Positions 22,012-31,766 of a DNA stretch of 64,000 nt are shown here, in pieces. Source of the stretch: Halomonas halodenitrificans DSM 735 (lineage in GTDB: Bacteria; Pseudomonadota; Gammaproteobacteria; Pseudomonadales; Halomonadaceae). The translations under genes and the position numbers were made by a program. The DNA lies in assembly GCF_000620045.1 (NCBI RefSeq), contig NZ_JHVH01000012.1, forward strand, positions 47,448 to 111,447, in the 5' to 3' direction. Position 1 is the first letter of the stretch; each line of letters begins with the position of its first letter. The notes under the pieces were generated by a model, which saw nothing but the letters and a program-made list of their open reading frames with translations, made no database searches and was not told where the DNA came from.

Positions 22012-23586
22012 CTACACCTCGACCCGGGAAAGCCGCAGGTTGAGCAACGACAATCCCATCACCAGCAGGAAGATCAGGGTGGCGATGGCCGCTGCCAGCC
22101 CGAAGTCCTGCCCGGCATCCTGGAAGGCGATGCGATAGGTGTAGCTGACCAGCAGATCGGTGGTGCCTGCCGGCGTACTCGCCCCGAGAATGTCCGGGCT
22201 GCCGCCGGTGAGCAGGGTGATCAGCACGAAATTGTTGAAGTTGAAGGCGAAGGCAGCGATCAGCAGCGGTGTCAGCGGCTTGATGATCAACGGCAGGGTG
22301 ATCCGGAACATGTTGGTCAGGGGGCCGCCGCCATCCACCGCCGAGGCCTCGTACAGATCACGCGGCACCGACTGCAAGAGCCCCATGCACAACAGCAGCA
22401 TGTAGGGATACCCCAGCCAGGTATTGACGATCAGCAGCATGGTCCTGGCCATGGCCGGATCGGTGAACCAGTTAGGACGGATGCCGAACAACCCTTCGAG
22501 GATCAGGTTTATCTCGCCGTAGGACTGGTTGAACATGCCCTTGAAGATCAGGATCGAGATGAAGGCCGGCACGGCATAGGGCAGGATCAGCAGCGTGCGA
22601 TACACGGCCTTGCCCCGCAGTTGCTCCCACTGCAGCAACGAGGCCAGCACGAAGCCCACCGCCAGGGTGAAGAGCACCGTGAGACCGGCGAAGACGAAGG
22701 TCCAGACGAAGATGGCCAGGAAGGGGCCCCGCACGTCGGGATCCAGCAGCACGCGTGCGTAATTGTCCAGCCCCACCGCCACCGGCCAGCCCGGTGTCAG
22801 GCGTTCGCCCTCGCCGTCGACGAAGAAACCATGCTCGCGATCCGGCGTCAGTCGAGTCCCGTCACGTAGATCGGTGAGGCTGCCATCGGGGTTTTCCGTG
22901 TAGCGCGGCAGAATCGGCGCGAAGTGCCGCAAACCGGCCATGCGCAGCTCGACGCCCTCGGGAGTGGTCAGTACCAGTCGCTGGAGGCGCTCGCGCTCGG
23001 CGATCACCTCGCGCATGCCCAGGACCTCTCCAGCCGGTGGCGACTGGGCGGGATGCACCGCCAGGGAGCCTCCCGACTCGCTGTCGACCAGGGGCTCGGA
23101 TATCAGGCGCGCCGCCCAGATACTCGTCTCTTCCCCCTGGGCCTCGAGATAGAGCCGGACACGCTCGCCTTCGCGATAAAGCCGGAAATCGAAGGCGCTG
23201 CCCTCGGCCTGATAGGTACGCTCGAGAAACTGGGCACGCACCCGCTCCTCACTGAGCAGGTTGCTCGAACTGTAGTTGCTGAAGCTGATGCCGACGGTAT
23301 ACAGCAGTGGAAAGATCACGAAGACGCCCATGCCGGCCAGTGCCGGGAAGACGTAGCGATGACTCATCAGCTCGCGCTTGCCGAACACTACCGCCAGGGA
23401 AGCCCCCAGCACCAGGAACAGCAACGCGAACATCCACTGCCCCCGCAGGTGGAACGCCACCACCAGCCACAGCAAGGACACCACCAGCGCCGCCACCAGG
23501 GCGCGGGAAATCCAACGGCGATAGCGCTCGGCAAGGGAGCGGGAACGATGGCGCGGCAGGCCGCGTGAAGCATTGGTCGTGAACAT
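22012..23586 (-). CDS. malF: Maltose ABC permease MalF
   Basis: Inner-membrane partner of MalG, 524 aa, similar to the 514 aa of E. coli MalF. Two close N-terminal spans (about 30-75) and another near 85 precede a long periplasmic P2 domain (about 110-285), the part that docks MalE in the known structure. Further spans follow, with the EAA loop [17 protein letters not shown] near 425. The presence of the large P2 loop marks it as a true MalF and not a generic sugar permease like the one at 12135. Confidence 0.96.
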   Translation of the reverse strand: MFTTNASRGLPRHRSRSLAERYRRWISRALVAALVVSLLWLVVAFHLRGQWMFALLFLVLGASLAVVFGKRELMSHRYVFPALAGMGVFVIFPLLYTVGISFSNYSSSNLLSEERVRAQFLERTYQAEGSAFDFRLYREGERVRLYLEAQGEETSIWAARLISEPLVDSESGGSLAVHPAQSPPAGEVLGMREVIAERERLQRLVLTTPEGVELRMAGLRHFAPILPRYTENPDGSLTDLRDGTRLTPDREHGFFVDGEGERLTPGWPVAVGLDNYARVLLDPDVRGPFLAIFVWTFVFAGLTVLFTLAVGFVLASLLQWEQLRGKAVYRTLLILPYAVPAFISILIFKGMFNQSYGEINLILEGLFGIRPNWFTDPAMARTMLLIVNTWLGYPYMLLLCMGLLQSVPRDLYEASAVDGGGPLTNMFRITLPLIIKPLTPLLIAAFAFNFNNFVLITLLTGGSPDILGASTPAGTTDLLVSYTYRIAFQDAGQDFGLAAAIATLIFLLVMGLSLLNLRLSRVEV

Positions 23587-23648
23587 GGCCGGTCACCTGC
23601 CGCCCGCGACCGGACCGGAGCCAGGACGCGGACGAATGTTGGGAAGGA

Positions 23649-24836
23649 TCACTGAATCGAGGTACGCATGCGCTCGGCGGCAGCATCGAGTGCGGCCTGT
23701 GGCGCCTGGCGGCCACTGCCGATGTTCTGCAGCGCCGGCTCCATGGCCGACCAGAAGGCCCCCATCTCGGGAATGTTGGGCATGGGGTCACCGATCTCGG
23801 CGTTGGCCAGGGTGGCCGCGATATTGGGGTTCTCGCCCAGTTCCGCCTGATAGGCCCGATGCGCCACCGCGCCCAGCGAACCGTCACTGTTGAAGGTCCG
23901 CAGCCCTTCTTCATCGAGCAGGTAGCCCTCGAGGAATTCGGTGGCCAGGAAATCGTTGGGCGAAGCGGCATTGATCATGGCCGCGGTCACCCCGAACAGC
24001 GGCTTCGCCCTTTTCTCCCCCACCTTGGGCAGCGGCGCCACGCCGAAGTCGATGCCGCTCTTTTCCAGGTTGCTCCAGGCCCAGGGGCCGCTGATCATGG
24101 TCGCCACCTCGCCACGATTGAAGCGCGAGGCCATGACGTTGTAGTCGGTTCCCTCGGGCAGCACGCCGGAGTCGATCAGCTCGCGCAGGCGTTGCGCGCC
24201 CTCCACGGCCCCGGCATTGTTGACGCCGATGTCGCCGACGTCATATCCCTCGGCGGTCCGCTTGTAGGGATAACCACCATTGGCGGCCAGCAGGGGCCAG
24301 CCGTAATAGGGTTCGCCGTAGTCGAACAGGATCGCCTTCTTGCCCTCCTCGCTCAGTTCGGCGTCGAGCTCGGCCAGGGCCTCGAAACTTTCCGGCGGTG
24401 TCTGGACGATATCCTTGTTGTAGATCAGGCCCAGCGACTCCACCGAAATGGGATAACCGTAGGTTTCGCCATTCCAGACCATCGCGTCCCAGGTGAAATC
24501 GAAATAGCGCTCGCGATACTCCGTCGACGGCGACATCGTCTTGATCAACCCGCTCTGGGCCCATTCGCCCATGCGATCATGAGCCCAGATGACGATATCC
24601 GGCCCCTTGCCGCTGCCGGCGGCCTGCTGGAAGCGATCGGTGAGGTTGTCGGGATTAACGATCTCGACGTCGATGCCCGTCTCCTGCGTGAAGCGCTCGG
24701 CCACCTCGCGGATGCCTTCCGGCCCCTTGTTGTCCCCCATCCAGATCGTCAGGGAGTCGTCCTCGAAGGCCAGTGCCGGCGATCCCCCCAGGGCGATCGC
24801 CGCCAGGCAGGCCGGCAGTGCGTAGCGTCGTGTCAT
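23649..24836 (-). CDS. malE: Maltose/maltodextrin-binding protein MalE
   Basis: Periplasmic binding protein, 395 aa from ATG 24836 (AGAGGATCC upstream), close to E. coli MalE. The signal peptide is MTRRYALPACLAAIALGGSP ending ALA. Matches to MalE include LTIWMGDNKGPEGIREVAE at the mature start, GPDIVIWAHDRMGEWAQSGL, YGYPISVESLGLIYNKD and TMISGPWAWSNLEKSGIDFG. First gene of malE-malF-malG-lamB-malM and divergent from malT. Confidence 0.96.
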   Translation of the reverse strand: MTRRYALPACLAAIALGGSPALAFEDDSLTIWMGDNKGPEGIREVAERFTQETGIDVEIVNPDNLTDRFQQAAGSGKGPDIVIWAHDRMGEWAQSGLIKTMSPSTEYRERYFDFTWDAMVWNGETYGYPISVESLGLIYNKDIVQTPPESFEALAELDAELSEEGKKAILFDYGEPYYGWPLLAANGGYPYKRTAEGYDVGDIGVNNAGAVEGAQRLRELIDSGVLPEGTDYNVMASRFNRGEVATMISGPWAWSNLEKSGIDFGVAPLPKVGEKRAKPLFGVTAAMINAASPNDFLATEFLEGYLLDEEGLRTFNSDGSLGAVAHRAYQAELGENPNIAATLANAEIGDPMPNIPEMGAFWSAMEPALQNIGSGRQAPQAALDAAAERMRTSIQ

Positions 24837-24910
24837 GGCATGGATCCTCTTGTTATGGTCTCGCAGGTACCGCTCGCGCCATGGACCGGTACCGCGTCGC
24901 CCCAAGACTC

Positions 24911-24940
24911 CACCATCCTCGCCACGACGTGCTCATCCCG
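24911..24940 (-). promoter_or_regulatory. MalT-box-like motifs upstream of malE
   Basis: On the minus strand CGGGATGAGC (24940-24931) matches the MalT box GGGGATGAGG at 8 of 10 positions, and GAGGATGGTG (24920-24911) more weakly. They are 20 bp apart, facing malE, in the 274-bp malE/malT divergent region. Paired direct MalT sites are usual at malE promoters. Confidence 0.45.
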
Positions 24941-25110
24941 CAGGCCCGCGAGGGTGGCGTAGCCCAGGGGCGTAGAAGGACCATGTCGGGCGGCTCGCCA
25001 TGACAGTGCCCGGGCCAGGCGTCTACCACCTTGGTCGCAAATCGCCCCACGAACCGATAATTCGCGCCATACTGGAAGCATCTGTAACGATTAAGATACC
25101 CAGGTGCCGC

Positions 25111-27873
25111 ATGCCGTTGATCCATGACAAGCTGATGACTCCCGCTCTGCCCCCGACCACTGTGGCCCGCGAGCGGCTCAACGACCATTTCGCGCTCAGC
25201 GAGCATACGCGCTTGATGGTGGTCCAGGCCCCCTCCGGCTACGGCAAGAGCACCCTGATGGCCGAACGGCTGCCGGCCCTGGAGCAACCCGCCGCCTGGC
25301 TGCGCCTGGAGGCCCAGGACGACGATCCGCTGCGCTTCGCGCGTTACTTCGCTGCCGCGCTGGGGACGCTCTGTCGCCAGCATCTCGGCCTTTCCCTGCT
25401 CGAGGACGACGAGACTCAGCCGCTGGCCTCACGCATCGACGGCTGGCTGACGGTACTGCCCGACCGGGCGCCCCCCTGTCGCCTGGTCATCGACGAGTTC
25501 GAGCACCTGCGATCGCCGGAGTTGCTGGAGGACCTGCGCTACTGGCTGCGCCATCAGCCGCGCTGGTTGACCCTGACCGTGATCTCCCGCTCACGCCCGG
25601 ATCTCGGGCTCGCCGCCCTGCGCCTGCGCGGCGAACTCGAGGAAGTCGGCCCGACGCAACTGGCCTTCACCCTCGATGACAGTCGCACGCTGAGCGATCA
25701 GCAACTGAGCTTTCCGCCCACCCGGGTCAGCCTGGAGCGTGCCCTGCGGCTCACCGGCGGCTGGGCCATGGCCATCAACTGGTTGTTCGAACGCACCACC
25801 ACCACCGCCAGTTTCGATGCCCTGCTGGAACGCCTGGACGGTGCTCATCCCGATTTCGTGGCCTGGTTCGACGACCTGATGCACGAGGCCCTGGAGGAAT
25901 CGGACCGCCTGCTGGTGCACCAGCTCGGCGTGCTCGAGCGCTTCTCCCCTCACCTGGTCGCCCGGCTGCTCGAAGGCAAGCAGGCCGGACGCCGTCTCGA
26001 GGCGCTGGAGCAGGCCGGAATCTTCATCGAACGCGACGATCCCCATTCGACCTGGTGCCGCTTCCATCCCTTGTTCGCCCGGTACCTGCGCTACTGTCGC
26101 GGCGAGCTCAGCCTGGAAGACCAACGCGACCTGCACCGCCGCGCCAGCCATGCCTGGCTGGCCATGGGCGATCCGGCCCTGGCGGTGACGCAGATGACCG
26201 CGGCGCATGACCCCGAGACACTGGCCGCCCTGGTCGAAGCCGAGGGGCCGGGACTGCTCGATCGCGGACAGTGCGCTCCTCTGGCACGCGCCCTGGACGC
26301 CCTGGGCGACGCTCGCCTGTCGGCGTCTCCCCGCCTGACGTTGTTGTGGGGCTGGGTCACCCACGCCCAGTACCAGTTCTCTCACACCGAGCGCGTCATC
26401 GGCTGGATCGAGGCGCGACACGACCAGGACGAATGGCAGGAACTGACCGCCGAGTTCGCCACCCTGCGCGCCCAGCTCGCCATCAACCGTGGCGAGGCCC
26501 AGCATGCCGCACCGCTGGCCGAACGCGCCCTGAACCTCCCCGCCACCTACCTGCCCGGCACCCCCTTGGCCGCCGCCGCCATTCTCTGCGAATCGCGTTT
26601 CGTGCAGGGATACCTGGAGGAGTCGCTGCGTCGCGTTCGCGATGTCGCGGCCGAGGCTCGACGACGCGGCGACGATCAGCGCCTGCTCTGGGCCCACTGC
26701 CATGAATCGGAAACCCTGGTCGCCATGGGCCGGCTGCAGGCCGCTCACGACATCCAGCAGCGTGCCGTGGCGCATATCGAGCACCATCGGCTGCAGCACC
26801 TGCCCATCGTCGAATTCGTGCATCGCATCCGCAGCCAGCTGCTGTGGGAGTGGCACCGGCTCGACGAGGCCGAACAGGCCGCGCTCGACGGTATCGCCGT
26901 ACTCGACAGCCAGGGCGAACACTGGACCCTGCAGTGCCATGTCAGCCTGGCCAAGACAGCCCTGGCGAAAGGCGACCATACCCAGTGCGGCGACCATATC
27001 CGCCGTATCCGCAAGGTCCTGGCCGAAGGCGACTACCATATCGACTGGCGGGCCAATGCCCACGCCACCCTGCTCGCCTGGTGGGCGGGCCAGCGCGACC
27101 TGGAGGCCATCGAACGCTGGCGTCAGGAAGCCCCGGCGGCGAATCCGGCCGGCGCCACCAACCACTTCACCCAGTGCAATGCGCGCAATCACGCACGAGC
27201 CCTCATGCATCTGGGACGCTTCGAGCCGGCGCGCGAGCTGCTCGAGGCCCTGGAAACGCAGACGCAACGCCTGGGGCTGGTGACCGACGCCAATCGCAAT
27301 CGGCTTTGCCTGGCCCGGCTCGAGTGGCTGGCCAGCAATCGACAGGCCGCCCTTTCGCACCTCGCTCAGGCACTCGAGCTGGCCTCGCGCACCGCCCTGG
27401 TCGGCAGCTTCCTGCGCCTTGAGGATGATCTGTCGCCCATGCTCGATCTCCTGCTGGAAAATGACGCCCTGAACGACCTGACGCGCCAGCGTGCCGAACG
27501 CCTGCTCGACCTGATTCGGCGGCGTCACGACTACGGACGCGCGGTCCGTCTGATGTTCGACGATGACGTGATCGATGGTCTGGTCGCGCGCCCCGATGTG
27601 CCCGAGTTGATCCGCACATCGCCGCTGACGCGTCGCGAGTGGCAGATTCTCGGCCTCATCCACGCCGGACTCTCCAACGAGCGGATCGCCGAACGCCTGA
27701 GCGTGGCCCCCACGACCATCAAGACCCACATTCGCAGCCTGTATCAGAAGCAGAACATTCGTCACCGCGACGAAGCCATCGCCCTGGCGGGCCAGTTGCT
27801 CGAACGCATCCAGGGCGAGGCACCGGCTCCCGCCATCGCCTCCACCCCGCCTCCTCCCCCGAGCTACGCCTGA
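25111..27873 (+). CDS. malT: Maltose regulon activator MalT
   Basis: ATP- and maltotriose-dependent transcription activator of the STAND class, 920 aa (E. coli MalT 901). Start ATG 25111 (AGGTG upstream) gives the MalT-like beginning MPLIHDKLMTPALPPTTVAR. Domain DT1 has Walker A APSGYGKST near residue 42 and Walker B CRLVIDEFEH near 126. Helical sensor domains fill the middle. The C-terminal LuxR-type HTH reads SPLTRREWQILGLIHAGLSN then APTTIKTHIRSLYQK. It is divergent from malE and should activate malEFG and lamB-malM. A signal of no use of the usual adjacent malPQ: none is in the window. Confidence 0.95.
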   Translation: MPLIHDKLMTPALPPTTVARERLNDHFALSEHTRLMVVQAPSGYGKSTLMAERLPALEQPAAWLRLEAQDDDPLRFARYFAAALGTLCRQHLGLSLLEDDETQPLASRIDGWLTVLPDRAPPCRLVIDEFEHLRSPELLEDLRYWLRHQPRWLTLTVISRSRPDLGLAALRLRGELEEVGPTQLAFTLDDSRTLSDQQLSFPPTRVSLERALRLTGGWAMAINWLFERTTTTASFDALLERLDGAHPDFVAWFDDLMHEALEESDRLLVHQLGVLERFSPHLVARLLEGKQAGRRLEALEQAGIFIERDDPHSTWCRFHPLFARYLRYCRGELSLEDQRDLHRRASHAWLAMGDPALAVTQMTAAHDPETLAALVEAEGPGLLDRGQCAPLARALDALGDARLSASPRLTLLWGWVTHAQYQFSHTERVIGWIEARHDQDEWQELTAEFATLRAQLAINRGEAQHAAPLAERALNLPATYLPGTPLAAAAILCESRFVQGYLEESLRRVRDVAAEARRRGDDQRLLWAHCHESETLVAMGRLQAAHDIQQRAVAHIEHHRLQHLPIVEFVHRIRSQLLWEWHRLDEAEQAALDGIAVLDSQGEHWTLQCHVSLAKTALAKGDHTQCGDHIRRIRKVLAEGDYHIDWRANAHATLLAWWAGQRDLEAIERWRQEAPAANPAGATNHFTQCNARNHARALMHLGRFEPARELLEALETQTQRLGLVTDANRNRLCLARLEWLASNRQAALSHLAQALELASRTALVGSFLRLEDDLSPMLDLLLENDALNDLTRQRAERLLDLIRRRHDYGRAVRLMFDDDVIDGLVARPDVPELIRTSPLTRREWQILGLIHAGLSNERIAERLSVAPTTIKTHIRSLYQKQNIRHRDEAIALAGQLLERIQGEAPAPAIASTPPPPPSYA

Positions 27874-27978
27874 CGGGGAGGAGGTCGAGCGCGTCCCTGA
27901 CCGTCACCATGCTTCTTGTCAGGCGGAGCCCGTCGTACCCGATCCGGGCTTCGCGTCATCGAACAGGAGGACTCAGGC

Positions 27979-29634
27979 ATGACCCGGACGACGCGAATCG
28001 ACAAGCATGGACCGGAGTGGTGGCGTGGCGCGGTGATCTACCAGGTCTACCCACGCAGCTTTCAGGACACCGGCGACAATGGCGTGGGAGACCTGCGCGG
28101 CGTGACCGAGCGGATGGACTACATCGCCTCGCTGCACGTCGACGCCATCTGGCTATCGCCCTTCTTCACCTCGCCGATGAAGGACTTCGGCTACGACATC
28201 AGCGACTATCGGGACGTCGACCCGCTGTTCGGCACTCTCGAGGACTTCGACCGCCTGGTAGAGGCCGCCCATGCCAGGGGGCTCAAGGTCATCATCGACC
28301 AGGTGCTGTCGCACACTTCCGACCAGCATCCCTGGTTCGTCGAGAGCCGTCAGGATCACGACAATCCACGCGCCGACTGGTATGTCTGGGCCGACCCGCG
28401 CCCCGATGGCACGCCGCCCACCAACTGGCAATCGATCTTCGGCGGTGCGGCCTGGCAATGGGATACCCGGCGCCGCCAGTACTACCTGCACAATTTCCTG
28501 GCCGAGCAGCCCGATCTCAACTTCCGCCATCCCGAGGTCGTCGAGGCCGTCCTCGGCGAAGTGCGTTTCTGGCTGGATCGAGGCGTGGACGGCTTCCGTC
28601 TCGACGCCATCAATTTCTGCACCCACGGGGAGCTGCGCGACAACCCGCCACGGGAGGCGCTCGAGGAAGGCTTCATGGGCGTCCGCCCGGACAATCCCTA
28701 TGCCTCCCAGCACCACCTGCACGACAAGACCCAGCCCGAGAACCTGGCCTTTCTCGAGCGCCTGCGCGCCCTGCTGGACGAATACCCCGGCACCACTTCG
28801 GTGGGCGAGGTCGGCGACGACGATTCGCTGACGGTGATGGCCGACTACACCCGGGGCGGCAAGCGGCTGCACATGTGCTATTCCTTCGACCTGCTGGGCG
28901 AACGGCACGACCCCGACTACCTGCATCACACCCTGGCCACCATGGAAGCCCGTCTCGACGACGGCTGGCCCTGCTGGGCACTCGGCAACCATGACGTGAC
29001 ACGGCTGGCCACGCGCTGGAATGCCGAGCAAGACGCGGCGGCCCTGCGCCTCTACATGGCCTTCCTGCTCACCCAGCGCGGCAGTATCTGCCTGTATCAG
29101 GGCGAGGAGTTGGGATTGGGCGACGTGACGCTGGACTTCGACTCCCTGGTCGACCCCGCCGGCATCGCCTTCTGGCCCGCCTACAAGGGACGCGACGGCT
29201 GCCGCACCCCGCATCCCTGGCGACACGACGCCGCTCATGGCGGCTTCTCGACGACCGCCCCCTGGCTGCCGGTCGCCACCGAGCACCTGGCTCTGGCCGT
29301 GGACCGCCAGGAAGACGATCCGGCTTCACTGCTCAACGCCTATCGCGCCTTCCTCGCCTTCCGCCGTCACCATCCCGCTCTGGTCGAGGGCGAGGTCGTT
29401 CATCACCCGGTACGCGACGGCGTCATGCGCCTGGAGCGTCGGCACGACGACGAACGCCTCCTGGTGGCCCTCAACTTCACCGACGAGCCCCGCACCCTGC
29501 CCGCCCCGACGACCATCACGCCGCTGGACGACGCGCCGTCATGCGTCAACGGCCGATGGGAAGCGGGCAGCGTGACGCTGCCGGCACGAGGCATCGCCAT
29601 CACTTCGACCACCGATGGCTGGCCGGATCGCTGA
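27979..29634 (+). CDS. GH13 alpha-glucosidase, second copy
   Basis: A 551-aa cytoplasmic paralogue of the enzyme at 13955. The start with AGGAGG at 27979 is preferred over an in-frame extension of 21 codons. The catalytic residues are Asp near 209 in GVDGFRLDA, Glu near 277 in TSVGEVGDDDSL and Asp in LGNHDVTRL near 338. The residue after the nucleophile is Ala (Thr in the paralogue), again of the alpha-1,4-preferring type. It follows malT by 105 bp in the same direction and is well placed to hydrolyse maltose or maltodextrin brought in by MalEFG, so each ABC importer in the window has its own glucosidase. Confidence 0.94.
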   Translation: MTRTTRIDKHGPEWWRGAVIYQVYPRSFQDTGDNGVGDLRGVTERMDYIASLHVDAIWLSPFFTSPMKDFGYDISDYRDVDPLFGTLEDFDRLVEAAHARGLKVIIDQVLSHTSDQHPWFVESRQDHDNPRADWYVWADPRPDGTPPTNWQSIFGGAAWQWDTRRRQYYLHNFLAEQPDLNFRHPEVVEAVLGEVRFWLDRGVDGFRLDAINFCTHGELRDNPPREALEEGFMGVRPDNPYASQHHLHDKTQPENLAFLERLRALLDEYPGTTSVGEVGDDDSLTVMADYTRGGKRLHMCYSFDLLGERHDPDYLHHTLATMEARLDDGWPCWALGNHDVTRLATRWNAEQDAAALRLYMAFLLTQRGSICLYQGEELGLGDVTLDFDSLVDPAGIAFWPAYKGRDGCRTPHPWRHDAAHGGFSTTAPWLPVATEHLALAVDRQEDDPASLLNAYRAFLAFRRHHPALVEGEVVHHPVRDGVMRLERRHDDERLLVALNFTDEPRTLPAPTTITPLDDAPSCVNGRWEAGSVTLPARGIAITSTTDGWPDR

Positions 29635-29697
29635 CATCGCTCGACCCGGGCGCTCGGTACCGAATATGGCCGAGCTCCGAAGGGCGGGTCGGAGGAT

Positions 29698-29736
29698 CCG
29701 GCACGGCCGGGACTGGGCCAGTCCCGGCCGTGCCGG
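29698..29736. terminator. Large palindromic terminator-like hairpin
   Basis: Two perfect 19-bp arms (left arm begins CCGGCACGGCC) flank a single central G. It lies 63 bp after the second alpha-glucosidase and 39 bp before the LacI-type gene. No T-run follows. The arms are longer than in a usual terminator. Confidence 0.6.
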
Positions 29737-29775
29737 TATGCTGGGCACCCAACGCATTCGGCATGGAACTCCGCT

Positions 29776-30831
29776 GTGACACCTCCCTCTCGGCATATCA
29801 CACTCAAGGACTTGGCCCGCGAACTCGGCGTCTCGACCGCCAGCGTTTCCAACGCCTTCAACCGACCGGACCAGCTCTCGCCGCGCCTGCGCGAGCGTAT
29901 CCTCAGCGAGGCCCAGCGCCTGGGCTATCAAGGACCGGATGCCCGCGCCCGCACCCTGCGCACCGGCCGCTCGCGGATCATCGCGGTAGTCCTCGCCGAG
30001 ACCCTGACCTACAGCCTGAACGACGCGGTATCCAGCGAGCTGCTGACCGGGATCGCCGAAGTGCTCGACGATCATGGCCATACCCTGCTGTTGCTATCGG
30101 GTCGGCAACCCGGTTCGCGGCAGACCTCCGGCACGGCCAGCATGGCCGACGGCTTCATCGTTTATGGCCTGATGCCGAGCGCGATGCTGCTCAACGAACT
30201 GCCCGCCCAGCGCCCCCTGGTCGCCGTGGATTTCAACATCGACGGCCAGCCGATGGTGCACATCGACAATGAGCCCGCCAGTCATGCTATCGCCTGCTAT
30301 GCCCTGGCGACACCGCCACGGCGCATCGGCGTGCTCACCCTGCGACTCACCGAGACGCCCTGCAACGGGCGGGTGACCGAGGAACAACCCTGGTTGACCG
30401 CCGAACGCACCATTACCCGCGCCCGTCTCGATGGCTTCCATCGCGCCTTCGAGGAACACGGCATCGACCCGGCGTCGGTGCCAGTGTGGAATATCGAGGA
30501 GAATACCCATGACATCTGCGCTCCGGTGATCGCCTCCATTCTCGACCTGCCCGACGACGAACGGCCGGATCTGCTGCTGTGCATGTCCGACCGCATTGCC
30601 CTCACCGCCCTGACCCTGGCCGAGCAGCGTGGCCTGCGCGTGCCCGAAGATCTGCGCCTGACCGGTTTCGACGGCATCGCCGAAGGGCAGTATCGCTCGC
30701 CGCGCCTGACCACGGTGCGCCAGGACAGCACCGAGAAGGGGCGCATCGCCGCACGCATGATCCTCGGCCTCGTCCCCGCCGAGCCCAGCCTGCTGGCCAC
30801 CGAGCTGATCGTCGGCGAGAGCTGCCCCTAG
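29776..30831 (+). CDS. LacI-family transcriptional regulator
   Basis: Sugar-responsive repressor, 351 aa. The start is GTG; the N-terminal HTH reads ITLKDLARELGVSTASVSNA with a normal LacI hinge (RARTLRTGRSRIIAVVLAE). The periplasmic-binding-like effector domain covers about 65-345 and ends with the typical SLLATELIVGESC. It ends the alpha-glucoside region and is the only LacI-type gene here. The CG-centred palindrome at 10741 and its half-site at 9649 are candidate operators; an AglR-like role is inferred from position. Confidence 0.9.
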   Translation: MTPPSRHITLKDLARELGVSTASVSNAFNRPDQLSPRLRERILSEAQRLGYQGPDARARTLRTGRSRIIAVVLAETLTYSLNDAVSSELLTGIAEVLDDHGHTLLLLSGRQPGSRQTSGTASMADGFIVYGLMPSAMLLNELPAQRPLVAVDFNIDGQPMVHIDNEPASHAIACYALATPPRRIGVLTLRLTETPCNGRVTEEQPWLTAERTITRARLDGFHRAFEEHGIDPASVPVWNIEENTHDICAPVIASILDLPDDERPDLLLCMSDRIALTALTLAEQRGLRVPEDLRLTGFDGIAEGQYRSPRLTTVRQDSTEKGRIAARMILGLVPAEPSLLATELIVGESCP

Positions 30832-30841
30832 GCCGCAAGGC

Positions 30842-30876
30842 ACGACGCCCCGGGCCATGCGGCTCCGGGGCGTCGT
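30842..30876. terminator. Bidirectional terminator between LacI-type gene and uspA
   Basis: ACGACGCCCCGG / CCGGGGCGTCGT give a perfect 12-bp stem with an 11-nt loop, followed by TTGTCGC, between two converging genes. Confidence 0.75.
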
Positions 30877-30910
30877 TGTCGCGCCGGAAAGGCGGATCGG
30901 TTCGGCAACC

Positions 30911-31765
30911 TCAGCGCAGCAGCAGCACCGGCCCCCTGGCCTTGCGCAGCATGGCGGTGGTGGTGCTGCCCACCAGCAGGTGACGAATACGCGAGTGACC
31001 GTAAGCCCCCATCACCAGCAGGTCGATCCCCTGCTCTTCCTGATAGGCACGCAGCGTCGCCTCCACCTCACCGGCGAGAATGGCGCCTTCGGCCGCATGA
31101 CCGGCATCCGTCAGCGTCTTGAGCGCCCAGTCGAGCTGGGAGCGATTGTCGCCGGTCTCGGCGCCGACAATCACCACATGCACCGGCACGCCCTCGAACA
31201 GCGGGCTCTTGGCCAGGACCTCCACTCCCTTGCGGGTGGTCTTGCTGCCATCGAAGGCGATCAGCGCCTTCTCGGGCCGGCTGAAGACATGGGGCACCAT
31301 CAGGATCGGTCGGTGAAAACCGCGCACCACCCGCTCCAGGTTGGAGCCCAGGTGGCCGCTGTCCTGGTGCGCGGTCTCGCCACGCTTCCCCACCACCAGC
31401 AGGCGGATTTCGTCCTGCAGCTCCTCCAGGGTCTCGACCAGAGTGCCGTTGCGATGACGGCCGGCGGGCTCGTCAACACCGCCTTCGACGGCTCGCTCCC
31501 GGGCCGCCTTGAGCATCAGCCGGCCCCGCTCCTGGGTCACCTTGGCACGCTTTTCCTCCAGCTGGGCCAGCTCCTCCAACAGGTGTTCGCGGGAGCCCAG
31601 GCCAATGTTGCCGGAGAGGTCGGTCTCGGCGACCTGGGGATGGTTGTCGTTGACATGCAGGAAGGTCAGCGGCGCTCCCAGCGCCAGGCTTGCCCAGGCG
31701 GCATAGTCACACACTCCTTCCGAGAACTTCGAGCCGTCGATGGCGGCCATTACCTGTTCGGTCAT
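30911..31765 (-). CDS. Universal stress protein, tandem UspA domains
   Basis: Cytoplasmic protein of 284 aa made of two Usp domains (about 1-150 and 155-284). The second has the ATP-binding pattern G-2x-G-9x-G-S/T (GAYGHSRIRHLLVGSTT); in the first it is degraded (GKRGETAHQDSGHLGSN). It starts 1 bp after the stop of the SulP transporter gene, so the two are cotranscribed and probably coupled. The arrangement suggests that it senses ATP or another nucleotide to tune the transporter; that is inference. Confidence 0.9.
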   Translation of the reverse strand: MTEQVMAAIDGSKFSEGVCDYAAWASLALGAPLTFLHVNDNHPQVAETDLSGNIGLGSREHLLEELAQLEEKRAKVTQERGRLMLKAARERAVEGGVDEPAGRHRNGTLVETLEELQDEIRLLVVGKRGETAHQDSGHLGSNLERVVRGFHRPILMVPHVFSRPEKALIAFDGSKTTRKGVEVLAKSPLFEGVPVHVVIVGAETGDNRSQLDWALKTLTDAGHAAEGAILAGEVEATLRAYQEEQGIDLLVMGAYGHSRIRHLLVGSTTTAMLRKARGPVLLLR

Positions 31766-31766
31766 A

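Noticed and set aside
25591..27765. A 724-codon minus-strand open frame opposite malT
   Set aside because: Shadow of malT; no recognisable domain, biased composition rich in Gln, Gly and Ala, and no upstream signals.
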